Below the pieces are notes generated by a model. That model did no database searches and was not told where the DNA came from. It was given only the letters and a program-made list of their open reading frames with translations. Source: Ryuthela nishihirai (Eukaryota; Arthropoda; Arachnida; Araneae; Heptathelidae). Taken from it: a stretch of DNA of 64,000 bases. Made by a program: the position numbers and the translations under genes. Shown in pieces: positions 1 to 9,586 of the stretch (position 1 is the first letter of the stretch; each line of letters begins with the position of its first letter). The stretch spans positions 38,068,901 through 38,132,900 of the forward strand of contig JAWZYU010000034.1 in the NCBI GenBank assembly GCA_038380435.1, in the 5' to 3' direction.

Positions 1-263
1 GTGATCGGTCTCGAAGAGGTGGCCATCCCATCTGAGGATGCTTTGTACTTCGAGACTGGTGTCAGATATATCGCTGATATCAGTGCAAGCAGCATCTTGG
101 ATGATCATCTCCTCCTGATCACTCGTGTTTTTAGGAGGAGGATGATCCAGCACGTGGTCTGATGGAGACAGCGAGGGGGCTGAATCTTTGAGATCTGCAG
201 GATCCTCCATCCTTTGTTGGATGGTGGCAAAAGTATTGCAACCTCTACTGTCAAAGATGAAAT
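1..263 (-). CDS. partial internal exon of an unidentified host gene
   Basis: Read on the minus strand, a long pyrimidine tract and CTTTCAG acceptor (AG at 265-264) precede an open frame that runs 87 codons (phase: two bases, then codons from position 261) to the window edge without a stop. The other two minus frames are less convincing. The product begins FIFDSRGCNTFATIQQRMED and then becomes acidic and Ser/Pro/Asp-rich (PPPKNTSDQEE, TDISDISDTS), ending near RWDGHLFETDH. Composition is balanced and the block is GC-richer than the AT-rich DNA to its right, as expected of a real exon. I do not recognise the family, so no function is assigned. The exon continues beyond the left edge; the preceding exon lies to the right on this strand. 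Confidence 0.7.
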
Positions 264-970
264 CTGAAAGAGTAAATAGAAAAAAAAATATATGGAATGA
301 CCTCTTAATACTGTTTTCAGAATCAAAATCTTTATTATTATTAAACTGCTTTAATTTCAAAAAAATAATACAGGATGCTCTAAAAGGAATCGTCATAGTT
401 AAAAATAAAGAGATTGAAAAACAGTGACATAACAAGGTGATGTCTGCGCTGGAGCGATACTTTTTTCCACTGGGCATAATTCCATTCCTTAAAATAAATT
501 TAAGAAGATAAAAAGGCGCGAGATCAGCGCCTCTATATTAAACTGATTTTGAACGATACACTAAAAGAATTAACTTTCAAACACAGTTTTTCTTTATCAA
601 ATTAAAATTATATGTATTAAAATTGAACTGGTAGCTATTTACTCTTTAAAATTTTTGAAATAAATTTTAAAATATTCATGTAATCTTTGCCCCGGTAATA
701 AGAAAATGAAAGCTTTTCTTTTTAATTTCATTTTTAATTTATTTTTTACGATATTATAAATAGAGGCAGCTTTTTGTGTGAATTTTAAAAGTAACATTTT
801 TTCAGTTTGCTTCAAAGTAGTCTGAGAAATGAATAAACTGATAATAACAATTATTAATGCAATAATAATTAAATTTTCATCTAAGAGTTCTGCTCTTTTC
901 ATTTTGTGCTATTGCTGAAAAAGTAATTCATTTATTAGATATATCACAAAACCACCTTATCACATCTCAG
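264..970. other. AT-rich intronic or intergenic DNA
   Basis: No gene seen. The first bases are the polypyrimidine tract of the minus-strand acceptor. Around 600-740 lies a fragment of an AT-rich dispersed sequence (a GGTAGCTATTTACT-like phrase followed by TTTTAAAATATTCATG) that recurs elsewhere in the window. Confidence 0.5.
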
Positions 971-1698
971 GGTTGGGTTGGGTTATTTTACCTCTGAGCG
1001 ACACTTTTTTGCACACCATGGGCTAAATGGCCAGGTCACATGGACCCCGAAGGCTCAGAGAAGGTTGGGGGAGGGGACTCACTGGAACAGCTGTTGGAAG
1101 ACAGATGGTAGCCTCCCGTCAAGGCCATCCAGCGTGATCTTTAACGTTAGGTTGTTTTACCTCTGAGCGGCACTTTTTGCACACCATGGGCTAAATGGCC
1201 AGGTCACATGGACTCCGAAGGCTCAGAGAAGGTTGGGGGAGGGGACCCACTGGAACAGCTGTTGGGAGACAGATGGTAGCCTCCCGTCAAGGCCATCCAG
1301 CGTGTTCTTTAACGTTGGGTTGTTTTACCTCTGAGCGGCACTTTTTTGCACACCATGGGCTAAATGGCCAGGTCACATGGACCCCGAAGGCTCAGAGAAA
1401 GTTGGGGGAGGGGACCCACTGGAACAGCTGTTGGGGGACAGATGGTAGCCTCCCGTCAAGGCCATCCAGCGTGTTCTTTAACGTGCACAGGGTATGGCTC
1501 TCCCGCACACGGGGCCACGGCTTAACGTCCCATCCGACGGACGGCGGTCTTTCCAATCCCATCGGTGTCCCCTACTGACCGTGGGCAGGGCGGGGAATTT
1601 TGCGGAGATAAATCTCAGCGCTGACCTAGCTGGGAGTCGAACCTAGGAACTACAGATTACGAGCCTGGCGCGCTACCGTCTGAGCCACCCCCGCCCCC
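971..1698 (-). mobile_element. SINE-A with three tandem tail modules
   Basis: Minus-oriented SINE-A. Reading left to right: GGTTGGGTTGGGTT, tail module, tail module, tail module, then the rest of the body and the tRNA-like head with B box and A box in reverse, ending in CCACCCCCGCCCC. Each extra tail joins at the same place (…TTTAACGTT|GGTTG…). The AACGT marks sit at 1143, 1311 and 1480, i.e. spacings of 168 and 169 bp. The open frames running through it are SINE sequence, not genes. Non-autonomous; would be Pol III transcribed and mobilised by a LINE. Confidence 0.88.
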
Positions 1699-1699
1699 C

Positions 1700-2200
1700 T
1701 ACGTTCAGTAGGGGACATCGATGGTCTTGGAAAGGCGCCGTCCGTCGAATGGGACGTTAAACCAGGACCCCATGTGCGGGAGAGCCATACCCTGTGCACA
1801 TTAAAGAACACGTTGGATGGCTACGGTAGTCTATCATCTGTACAGTCGCTCAAAAAAATATCCGAACACTATGGTTGATTACAGAATTCGGGAAAAATAT
1901 CTGGCGACGATTTTTTTAGAAATTAGTGATCTGGCAACCTTCGTGTACAGTCGCTTAAAAAGTATCACGTGACACGAAGGTTGCCAGATCACTAATTTCT
2001 AAAAAAATCGTTGCGAGATATTTTTTCTGAATTCTGTAATCAACCGTAGTGTTCGGATATTTTTTTGAGCGACTGTACCTAAACGGCTATCCAGTGGGTT
2101 CCTTCCCCCCAACTTTCTGTGAGCCTTTGGGATCCTTCTGACCTGGCCATTTAGCACAATTGTGTGCAAAAAAAATGCCGCTCAGAGGTAAAACAACCGA
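1700..2200 (+). mobile_element. SINE-A fragment split by a MITE-T
   Basis: Headless plus-oriented SINE-A, diverged, in two pieces: 1700-1840 (from the GTCAGTAGGGGACACCGATGG region) and 2078-2200 (tail to AAAACAACCGAA). The gap is a MITE-T insertion at a TA. The SINE sequence resumes after the MITE with the CCAGTGGGTTCC part, so the insertion is within the CATCTGTCTCCC stretch. Confidence 0.8.
1843..2075. mobile_element. MITE-T (Tc1/mariner-like, palindromic)
   Basis: Starts CAGTCGCTCAAAAAAATATC and ends with its inverted complement …TTTTTTTGAGCGACTG, flanked by TA on both sides (1841-1842, 2076-2077). The two arms are nearly complementary along their full length (about 115 bp each), with an extra internal copy of a terminus-like phrase near 1948. 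No transposase; a non-autonomous element. The TA duplication and CAGT-type ends fit the Tc1/mariner superfamily. Confidence 0.85.
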
Positions 2201-2275
2201 ATATAACCCTTCTTTGGTTCAACGACTGACCTATCCGATTGTTTTAGGGTGATCCTGGGTGGAGCTTCTTAAATC

Positions 2276-3366
2276 GGGGGGGGGGGGGGGGGGGGGGGGG
2301 GGCTCAGTCGGTAGCGCGCCAGACTCGTAATCTGTAGTTCCCAGGTTCCCAGGTTCGAGTCCCAGCTGGGTCAGCGTTGAGATTTATCTCCGCAAAATTC
2401 CCAGCCCTGCCCAAGGTCAATAGGGGACACCGATGGGCTTGGAAAGGCCGCCGTCCGTCGGATGGGACGTTAAGCCGTGGCCCCTTGTGTATGGGAGAGC
2501 CATACCCTGTGCACGTTAAAAAACACGCTTTATGGCCTTGACGGGAGGCTACCATCTGTCTCCCAACAGCTGTTCCAGTGGGTCCCCTCCCCCAACCTTC
2601 TCTGAGCCTTCGGGGTCCATGTGACCTGGCCATTTAGCCCATTGTGTGCAAAACAGTGCCGCTCAGAGGTAAAACAACCCAACGTTAAAGAACACGCTGA
2701 ATGGCCTTGACGGGAGGCTACCATGTGTCTCCCAACAGCTGTTCCAGTGGTTCCCCTCCTCCAACCTTCTCTGAGCCTTCGGGGTCCATGTGACCTGGCC
2801 ATTTAGCCCATGGTGTGCAAAAAACAGCCGCACAGAGGTAAAACAATCCAACGTTAAAGAACACGCTGGATGGCCTTGACGGGAGGCTACCATCTGCCTC
2901 CCAACAGCTGTTCCAGTGGGTCCCCTCCCCCAACCTTCTCTGAGCCTACGGGGTCCATGTGACCTGGCCATTTAGCCCATTGTGTGCAAAACAGTGCCGC
3001 TCAGAGGTAAAACAACCCAACGTTAAAGAACACGCTGAATGGCCTTGACGGGAGGCTACCATGTGTCTCCCAACAGCTGTTCCAGTGGTTCCCCTCCTCC
3101 AACCTTCTCTGAGCCTTCGGGGTCCATGTGACCTGGCCATTTAGCCCATGGTGTGCAAAAAACAGCCGCACAGAGGTAAAACAATCCAACGTTAAAGAAC
3201 ACGCTGGATGGCCTTGACGGGAGGCTACCATCTGCCTCCCAACAGCTGTTCCAGTGGGTCCCCTCCCCCCAACCTTCTCTGAGCCTACGGGGTCCATGTG
3301 ACCTGGCCATTTAGCCCATGGTGTGCAAAAAAAGTGCCGCTCAGAGGTAAAACAACCCAATCCAAC
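2276..3366 (+). mobile_element. SINE-A with a poly-G head and five tail modules
   Basis: The head starts with an uninterrupted G run (about 2277-2302) in place of the usual GGGGCGGGGG, followed by A box, a CCCAGGTT duplication just before the B box, body, then five tail modules. The AACGTT junction marks are at 2512, 2681, 2850, 3019 and 3188: an exact 169-bp period. Modules 2 and 4 share private variants (GCTGAATGG, CATGTGTC, GTGGTTCCC), and modules 3 and 5 share others (CATCTGCCTC, GAGCCTACGG), so a 338-bp dimer has itself been duplicated. Confidence 0.88.
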
Positions 3367-3794
3367 CTTAAATCGGGCCTTTGGCTACCTTATCTGTAAA
3401 CTCTTTATTTTAAGTATAGGATTTCAAGTATCATTCACATCTTCTTACTGAAATAAGCTTCAGTACGCTATAATTCTAAAAGTTGTTTAAATTAATAAAA
3501 TTAGCTTTACCTATTTACAGCAAGCTGTCGCCCGTCTTGAGGTTTGTTGACTGATAAGTAACCTAAAGTTGCCTCTAACTAAAACTCCAAGATGTTAAAG
3601 TTAGAGAAAATTTAGTTTATAAGGCGAATCAAATTTATACATTAGAGAAGGCCAGTAAGGTTGATTAAGGTATTGTGACGTAACAAGTCTTTACCTGAAG
3701 TGTTTCGTCAATATTCATTTCTTTTCCGTATTTTTCAATTGTTGTTGTTGAAGTTTCAACCTTCTTTTAAAATATTTTTTTTCATTCATAAGTT
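3367..3794. other. unique AT-rich spacer
   Basis: About 430 bp between two SINE-A copies. No gene, RNA or repeat structure seen. Confidence 0.5.
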
Positions 3795-4187
3795 GGTTGG
3801 CTGTTTTTCCTCTGAGCGGCCCTTTATTGCACACAATGGGCTAAATGGCAAGGTCAGAAGGACCCCCAAGGTTCAGAAAAGGTTGGGGGAGGGGATCCAC
3901 TGGAACAGCTGTTGCGAGACACATGGCAGCCTCCCGTCAAGGCCATCCAGCGTGTTCTTTAACGTGCACAGGGTATGGCTCTCCCGCACACGGCGCCACG
4001 GCTCAACGTCCCATCCGACGAACGGCGGCCTTTCCAAGCCCATCGGTGTCGCCTACTGACCGTGGGCAGGGCGGGGAATTTTGGGGAGATAAATCTCAAC
4101 GCTGACCCAGCTGGGACTCGAATCTGGGAACTACAGATTACGAGCCTGGTGCGCTACCGTCTGAGCCCCCCCCCCCCCCCCCCCCCC
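3795..4187 (-). mobile_element. full-length SINE-A with a poly-C (head poly-G) end
   Basis: Minus-oriented SINE-A with tail, body, B box (GGGACTCGAATCTGGG in reverse) and A box. The head end is a run of 22 C (4166-4187), the same kind of G-tract expansion seen at 2277. Moderately diverged from other copies. Confidence 0.88.
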
Positions 4188-4458
4188 AACAGGAAATTTG
4201 GACAGCGGGGACAAATATAATGGGAGCCATAGGGCGGCAAAATCTGTGGTAACGGAAATAAAAATCTCGGTAGCTTACGCAGAAAACTAAGCTACGGGCT
4301 ACAATAGAGCTCGCTGACGTCAACCACGATCCAACACCGGGAATATTTCCGTCTTCAACATCGGGCATATTTCTTCCTGTTGAAAATCTGTGCTAAAGTG
4401 TCGGGGGGGGGGAGGTACTTACAAAATTTACCTTTAGTGCAGTGAATATAAGAACATA
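4188..4458. other. unique sequence
   Basis: About 270 bp of mixed composition with a short G run near 4405. No coding frame that I can support. Confidence 0.4.
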
Positions 4459-4460
4459 TA

Positions 4461-4858
4461 CAGGGTGAATCTGAAAAAGTGGGCAAAACTTTACGGGGTG
4501 GTAGAACGCAGCTATACGAGCAATATTCGTCATAGAATGTATGGTCGGAACGCAAACGGCGAGCCGCTAGGTGGCGTTGGAAATGGTATAAAAGGGTCGG
4601 TCCTCGCACCCAACGGCATAAAAGTAACGTACACAACGTGCATATCCGCCATTTCGTGGTTAGTATAACCAGCCATCCTCTCGGCAATTCACGGTAGAAA
4701 TGCCGTTGGGTGCGAGGACCGACCCTTTTATACCATTTCCAACGCCACCTAGCGGCTCGCCGTTTGCGTTCCGACCATACATTCTATGACGAATATTGCT
4801 CGTATAGCTGCGTTCTACCACCCCGTAAAGTTTTGCCAACTTTTTCAGATTCACCCTG
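4461..4858. mobile_element. foldback MITE with 159-bp arms
   Basis: Begins CAGGGTGAATCTGAAAAAGT and ends with its inverted complement, with TA on both sides (4459-4460 and 4859-4860). Arms 4461-4619 and 4700-4858 are each 159 bp and differ at about one base (GTGGGC against GTTGGC), with an 80-bp centre. The near-identity says the element is young or gene-converted. Each arm contains TATAAAAG. The 64-110 residue open frames on both strands mirror each other through the palindrome and are not taken as genes. Superfamily likely Tc1/mariner from the TA target. Confidence 0.85.
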
Positions 4859-4919
4859 TAGATTAAAAGTGATACCCGGAAAGCGCCGGGTACGGTTCAG
4901 GTAGTACTATAATAATGCC

Positions 4920-5036
4920 AACTTAGCGATTTTGTTACTAGATCTAGCGACTTTTGAGCTCTCAAAAAAATTTTTTGGGGGAGAGAAAATTTTTTTTTTC
5001 TCTCCCCAAAAACTTTTGCCGTATATCCCACGTTGA
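4920..5036 (-). mobile_element. hAT-like element end
   Basis: On the minus strand the sequence starts CAGGGATTCTCAACGTGGGA, a typical hAT-type terminus, followed by an inner hairpin around 4966-5011 (GGGGGAGAGAAAA… paired with …TTTTCTCTCCCC). The partner terminus and an 8-bp target duplication were not found, so this is a partial or very diverged copy. Just left, around 4873-4893, is a short TACCCGG/CCGGGTA stem. Confidence 0.5.
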
Positions 5037-5210
5037 GAATCCCTGGTCTAGATATCAAAAGATGTTTAACACACCGATTGCTTTTTAGTTACTATATTCG
5101 CTTTTTTAATAATATTAAAATATATAAATAAATTTTTAAATAATTGGAAATGACATTTCTATTATTTATAATATTATAAATAATTATAATAATTTATCTA
5201 CTTTTCGGGG

Positions 5211-5588
5211 GTTGGGTTGTTTTACCTCTGAGCAGCACTTTTTTGCACACCATGGGCTAAATGGCCAGGTCACATGGACCCCGAAGTCTCAGAGAAGGTT
5301 GGGGGAGGGGACCCACTGGAACAGCTGTTGGGAGACAGATGGTAGCCTCCCGTCAAAGCCATCCAGCGTGTTCTTTAACGTGCACAGGGTATGGCTCTCC
5401 CGCACACGGGGCCACGGCTTAACGTCCCATCCGACGGACGGCGGTCTTTCCAATCCCATCGGTGTCCACTACTGACCGTGGGCAGGAGTTTTGCGGAGAT
5501 AAATCTCAACGCTGACCCAGCTGGGACTCGAACCTGGGAACTACAGATTACGAGCCTGGCGCGCTACCGACTGAGCCACCCCCACCCG
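5211..5588 (-). mobile_element. full-length SINE-A
   Basis: Minus-oriented, from GTTGGGTTGTTTTACC to CCACCCCCACCC, with B box and A box intact. A few bases are missing in the GGGCAGGGCGGGGAATTTT stretch. Confidence 0.9.
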
Positions 5589-5655
5589 ATTGAGAGAAAC
5601 GCTATTTAGTTATATAATTATGTCCTCGCAGAGAAAACGAACAGATTGCTGCATG

Positions 5656-6187
5656 CCTATTAAGAAAGAAGCTCTAAAATCTGGGAAATGCCGATTAAGA
5701 AAGAAGCTCTAAAATCTGGGAAATGCCGATTAAGAAAGAAGCTCTAAAATCTGGGAAATGCCGATTAAGAAAGAAGCTCTAAAATCTGGGAAATGCCGAT
5801 TAAGAAAGAAGCTCTAAAATCTGGGAAATGTCGATTAAGAAAGAAGCTCTAAAATCTGGGAAATGCCGATTAAGAAAGAAGCTCTAAAATCTTTGAAATG
5901 CCGATTAAGAAAGAAGCTCTAAAAATCTTTGAAATGCCGATTAAGAAAGAAGCTCTAAAATCTGGGATATGCCGATTAAGAAAGAAGCTCTAAAATCTGG
6001 GAAATGCCGATTAAGAAAGAAGCTCTAAAATCTGGGAAATGCCGATTAAGAAAGAAGCTCTAAAATCTGGGAAATGCCGATTAAGAAAGAAGCTCTAAAA
6101 TCTGGGAAATGCCGGTTAAGAAAGAAGCTCTAAAATCTGGGAAATGCCGATTAAGAAAGAAGCTCTAAAATCTGGGAAATGCCGATT
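5656..6187. repeat. 35-bp tandem array
   Basis: About 15 head-to-tail copies of a 35-bp unit containing AAGAAAGAAGCTCTAAAATC and TGGGAAATGCCGATT. Copies are almost identical; variants are CTTTGAAATG, GGGATATG, a T to C change, and one extra A. This homogeneity points to recent expansion. No coding role, since stops fall in all frames. Confidence 0.95.
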
Positions 6188-6316
6188 TTTATTCCTAGTG
6201 TCCCACTAGTGTCAAACACCATTATCTTAGGAGCTTGAATTGGTTTAAAGCCAATGGATCACAATGAATCAAAGATCTAATTATATGATATGGATTATTT
6301 CTCACTGCCTGGAAAA

Positions 6317-6707
6317 GGGGGGCGAGGGTAGCTCAGTCGGTAGCGCGTCAGGCTCGTAATCTGTAGTTCCCAGGTTCGAGTCGCAGCTGAGTCAGCGTTG
6401 AGATTTATCTCCGCAAAATTCCCCGCCTTGCCCACGGTCAGTAGGGGACACCGATGGGCTTGGAAAGGCCGCCGTCCGTCGGATGGGACGTTAAGCCGTG
6501 GCCCCGTGTGTGGGAGAGCCATACCCAGTGCACGTTAAAGAACACGCTGGATGGCCTTGACGGTAGGCTACCATCTGTCTCCCAACAGCTGTTCCAGTGG
6601 GTCCCCTCTCCGAACCTTCTCTGAGCCTTCGGGGTCCATGTGACCTGTCCAATTAGCCCATGGTATGCAAAAAAGTGCCGCTCAGAGGTAAAACAACCCA
6701 ACTCAAC
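6317..6707 (+). mobile_element. full-length SINE-A
   Basis: Plus-oriented, GGGGGGCGAGGGTAGCTCAG to AAAACAACCCAACTC, A and B boxes present. It faces an older minus-oriented SINE-A fragment immediately to its right, forming an inverted pair. Confidence 0.9.
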
Positions 6708-6710
6708 CTG

Positions 6711-6882
6711 CACCGAAGACCAAGGCTTAACGCCCCATCCGACGGACATCAGTCTTTGCAAGCTCCTCTTACTGAACGAGGGCAGAGTTGGAGTTTAGCG
6801 GATACAAATCTTTCCACTTTCCCAGATGGGACTCGAACCTGGACACTGTAGATTACGAGTCTCTAGTGCTACCAACAGGGAA
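6711..6882 (-). mobile_element. old SINE-A head fragment
   Basis: Diverged minus-oriented copy keeping the body from CGGCTTAACG to the B box (GGGACTCGAACCTGG in reverse) and GATTACGAG anticodon region. No tail. Clearly more diverged than its neighbours, so an older insertion. Confidence 0.7.
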
Positions 6883-7290
6883 TCCCGGCTTCAAATTCCT
6901 TGAGGTTCCAGCTCCAAATGACCTTACATGGTATAAGGGAAGATCCACTTCACTCTTATCGGAAGGAAAATGTTATCCGCACACAGGTCAGTGACAGCGA
7001 GCACGTGTTACAAGGTGCGTTTTGAGTAAAGAGCAGGCCTTGACCCCTACACTTAACCCCGATCTGTTCGCAGGCAGTTTCAAGGGCAGTGTGTTATGGA
7101 AACGAGGCCACAGCGAATCTACTGATCGCCGCGGCGGAAGTAGGTCACAGCTATGCTCACGGGAGCTTTTGAGCTGATTGGAAGCCACCAATGTTCGCCG
7201 GGAGGCTGGGACAGCGATAACAGGAACACTGATGAGGATGCTTTCGTTGGCGATTTTCCTCTAGATGAACTTGCAAGATGAATCCATATG
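6883..7290 (+). other. GC-rich exon-like block, unassigned
   Basis: A stretch that is not SINE and is distinctly GC-richer than the background. One plus frame continues openly from the SINE boundary through NPGFKFLEVPAPNDLTWYKG up to a plausible donor CACACAG|GTCAGT near 6984; another donor-like site ACAAG|GTGCGT is near 7016. An acceptor-like TCTGTTCGCAG ends at about 7070, followed by frames of 32-43 residues in all three phases (for example one reading NRNTDEDAFVGDFPLDELAR before a stop). No single frame is convincing across the block. It may be exons of a host gene or a decayed copy. Function unknown. Confidence 0.3.
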
Positions 7291-7330
7291 GTAATAGTGG
7301 TGTTAAAAGAATTTCATCATGATGGATGCC

Positions 7331-7712
7331 ATCCTGCCCATGGTCAGTACGGGACATCAATTGGCTTGGAAAGGTCGCCGTTCGTCGGATGGGACGTTAA
7401 GCCGTGGCCCCGTGTGCGGGAGAACCATACCCTGTGCACGTTAAAGAACGCGCTGGATGGCCTTGACGGGAGGCTACCATCTGTCTCCCAACAGCTGTTC
7501 CAGTGGGTCCCCTCCCCCAACCTTCTCTGAGCCTTCGGGGTCCATGTGACCTGGCCATTTAGCAGATTGTGTGCAAAAAAGTGCCGATCAGAGGTAAAAC
7601 AACCCAACAAAAACAACCCTTTCCCCAACCTTCTCTGAGCCTTCGGGATCCTTGTGACCTGGCCATTTAGCCTATTGTGTGCGAAAAAGTGCCGCTCAAA
7701 GGGAGAACAATC
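7331..7712 (+). mobile_element. headless SINE-A with a second partial tail
   Basis: Plus-oriented, starting at CCTGCCCATGGTCAGTA. After the normal tail end (AAAACAACCCAAC, about 7608) a second, shorter tail piece follows (CCCCAACCTTCTCTGAGCC to about 7712). The joint differs from the 169-bp module joint seen elsewhere. Confidence 0.82.
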
Positions 7713-7894
7713 CAACCCTACTCCCCAACCCAACCTAGAGAAATAAAATTCTGGGAACGTGCCTGCGCAAGTGGGTCATTCCTCCGCCCTTCTCGAAATC
7801 CCCTTTGAGAATTCTAATAACCGAAAAGAAGGCAAAAAATGTTAAACACCATATTGTCTAATCGCAGTTAATACAGGTGGGGCGGTGAACATAT

Positions 7895-8267
7895 GGGGCG
7901 GGGGTGGCTCAGTCGGTAGCGCGCCAGGCTCGTAATCTGCAGTTCCCAGGTTCGAGTCCCAGCTGGGTCTCTCCGCAAAATTCCCCGCCCTGCCCACGGT
8001 CAGTAGAGGACACCGATAGGCTTGGAAAGGCTGTCGTCCGTCGGATGGGACATTAAGCCGTGGCCCCGTGTGCGGGAGAGTCACACCCTGTGCAGGTTAA
8101 AGAACACGCTGGATGGCCTTGACGGGAGGCTACCATCTGTCTCCCAACAGCTGGTCCAGTGGGTCCCCTCCCCTAACCTTCTCTGAGCCTTCGGGGTCCT
8201 TGTGGCCTGGGCATTTAGCCCATGGTGTGCAAAAAAGTGCCGCTCAGAGGTAAAACAATCCAATCCT
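7895..8267 (+). mobile_element. SINE-A with a small internal deletion
   Basis: Plus-oriented, from GGGGCGGGGGTGGCTCAG to GTAAAACAATCCAA. About 14 bp after the B box region (AGCGTTGAGATTTA) are missing. Otherwise standard. Confidence 0.9.
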
Positions 8268-8487
8268 TAATTACTTTACCCAAAATCTCTGAAAATTTTT
8301 TTTACGCATTATTAACGTTAGTTTCCTGTGTTATCCCCTCCCATTTATAATCTTTTAATTTATTATTTATAATTAATTTATCATAATTAATTCTGAGCAT
8401 GTAATCTTTAATATCATTTCTTTGGTCAAAAGTTTTATTTTCCTTGTGTTTAATTTCAACTGCTATGGGATAATGATTCGTAATAGG

Positions 8488-8872
8488 GTTGGGTTGTTTT
8501 ACCTCTGAGCTGCACTTTTTTGCACACCATGGGCTAAATGGCCAGGTCAGCTGGACCCCGAAGGCTCAGAGAAGGTTGGGGGAGGGGACCCACTGGAACA
8601 GCTGTTGGGAGACAGATGGTAGCCTCCCGTCAAGGCCATCCAGCGTGTTCTTTAACGTGCACAGGGTATGGCTCTCCCGCACACGGAGCCACGGCTTAAC
8701 GTCCCATCCGACGAACGGCGGCCTTTCCAAGCCCATCGGTGTCCCGTACTGACCATGGGCAGGGCGGAGAATTTTGCGGAAAAAAATCCTCAACGCTGAC
8801 CCAGCTGGGACTCGAACCTGGGAACTACAGATTACGAGCCTGGCGCGCTACCGACTGAGCCACCCCCGCCCC
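8488..8872 (-). mobile_element. full-length SINE-A with target-site duplication
   Basis: Minus-oriented 385-bp copy flanked by ATTCGTAATAGG (8476-8487) and ATTCATAATAGG (8873-8884), a 12-bp duplication with one mismatch. This defines both ends of the family: head GGGGCGGGGGTGG and tail …AACCCAAC with no poly(A). Confidence 0.95.
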
Positions 8873-9011
8873 ATTCATAATAGGTATTTTGTATACTGCA
8901 GCTTTCGCTTCTTCTACTTCACGATAATTGGGATGTCCTTCCTCAGGTTTTCCCATTTGGCATTTTGTGGAGAAATATTTTCAATCTTTAAAAATTATTA
9001 TTTTTTTTTAA

Positions 9012-9177
9012 TTTTTACTTCGGGTAGTTTTAAGAACGTTCTTCTTTTTTTATGACCCTTTTTTGTATTTTTATTTTTAATATTTTCTTAAATTTAAAAA
9101 AAATATTAAAAGTAAAAATACAAAAAAAAGGTCACAAAAAGAAGAAGAAAGTTCTTAAAACTACCCGAAGTAAAAAA
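9012..9177. repeat. imperfect 166-bp inverted repeat
   Basis: TTTTTACTTCGGGTAGTTTT near 9012 is matched by its inverse complement near 9177, and the pairing continues inward through GACC and GTATTTTTA to an AT-rich centre near 9095. Probably a small foldback element. Its right end abuts the LINE endonuclease relic, so it may have truncated it. Confidence 0.75.
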
Positions 9178-9179
9178 AT

Positions 9180-9576
9180 ACAGCTTGTACATTAATTCTC
9201 TTATTAATTTTAAGCACTGTTCGGGAGTTTTCCAGAACACAAGAATATTCAATTTGCAGATTTGGATGATGATGATATGGTCCACACAAGACTGAGTATT
9301 ATGGACCTCTCCGGTAGCAATATTTATCATTGATTCATATCCCTATAAAGCAGTTAAATTTAGATATTCATTTACAAGGTTAGAAGTATTTGCTAACAAA
9401 TCTATATTCATATCACCAGTTATAATAATATTTCTAGCGTTTAACCTCTGCATAATATGCTCTAATTCATTCATAAAATCAGATGGTGAATAACTGTGGG
9501 AACGGTAGATTGCAATTACTGATATTTCACAAAATAAAAGCTCTATATGGAGTAACTCTGCTGTTTGTATTTCCAA
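9180..9576 (-). pseudogene. LINE endonuclease (EEP domain) relic
   Basis: Minus-strand translation shows the late part of an endonuclease/exonuclease/phosphatase domain as in non-LTR retrotransposons: a YRSHSYSPSDF segment, then NIIITGDMNIDLL (the GDFN-type motif), and downstream SCVDHIIII (the S-D-H motif that carries the catalytic histidine). The frame is broken by an in-frame TAG at 9345-9343 between the two motifs and has a stop just upstream of 9576. Only about 130 residues remain and no reverse transcriptase follows on this side. A dead fragment; the clade (jockey/CR1-like) is uncertain. Confidence 0.7.
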
Positions 9577-9586
9577 AATCTTCTAT

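Noticed and set aside
971..3366. Many 60-130 codon open frames, for example those reading GLNGQVTWTPKAQRRLGEGT
   Set aside because: They are translations of SINE-A, recur in every copy in either orientation and end at element borders; no independent coding evidence.
4465..4854. Protein gene reading RMYGRNANGEPLGGVGNGIK
   Set aside because: The same peptide is read from both arms of a palindromic MITE; no start-to-stop logic outside the element.
5656..6187. CRISPR-like array
   Set aside because: The units are contiguous direct repeats without unique spacers, and the genome is eukaryotic.
8810..8872. tRNA gene (Met or Thr) at SINE-A heads
   Set aside because: A and B boxes are present but acceptor and D-arm pairing is poor, and every copy is joined to the SINE body.
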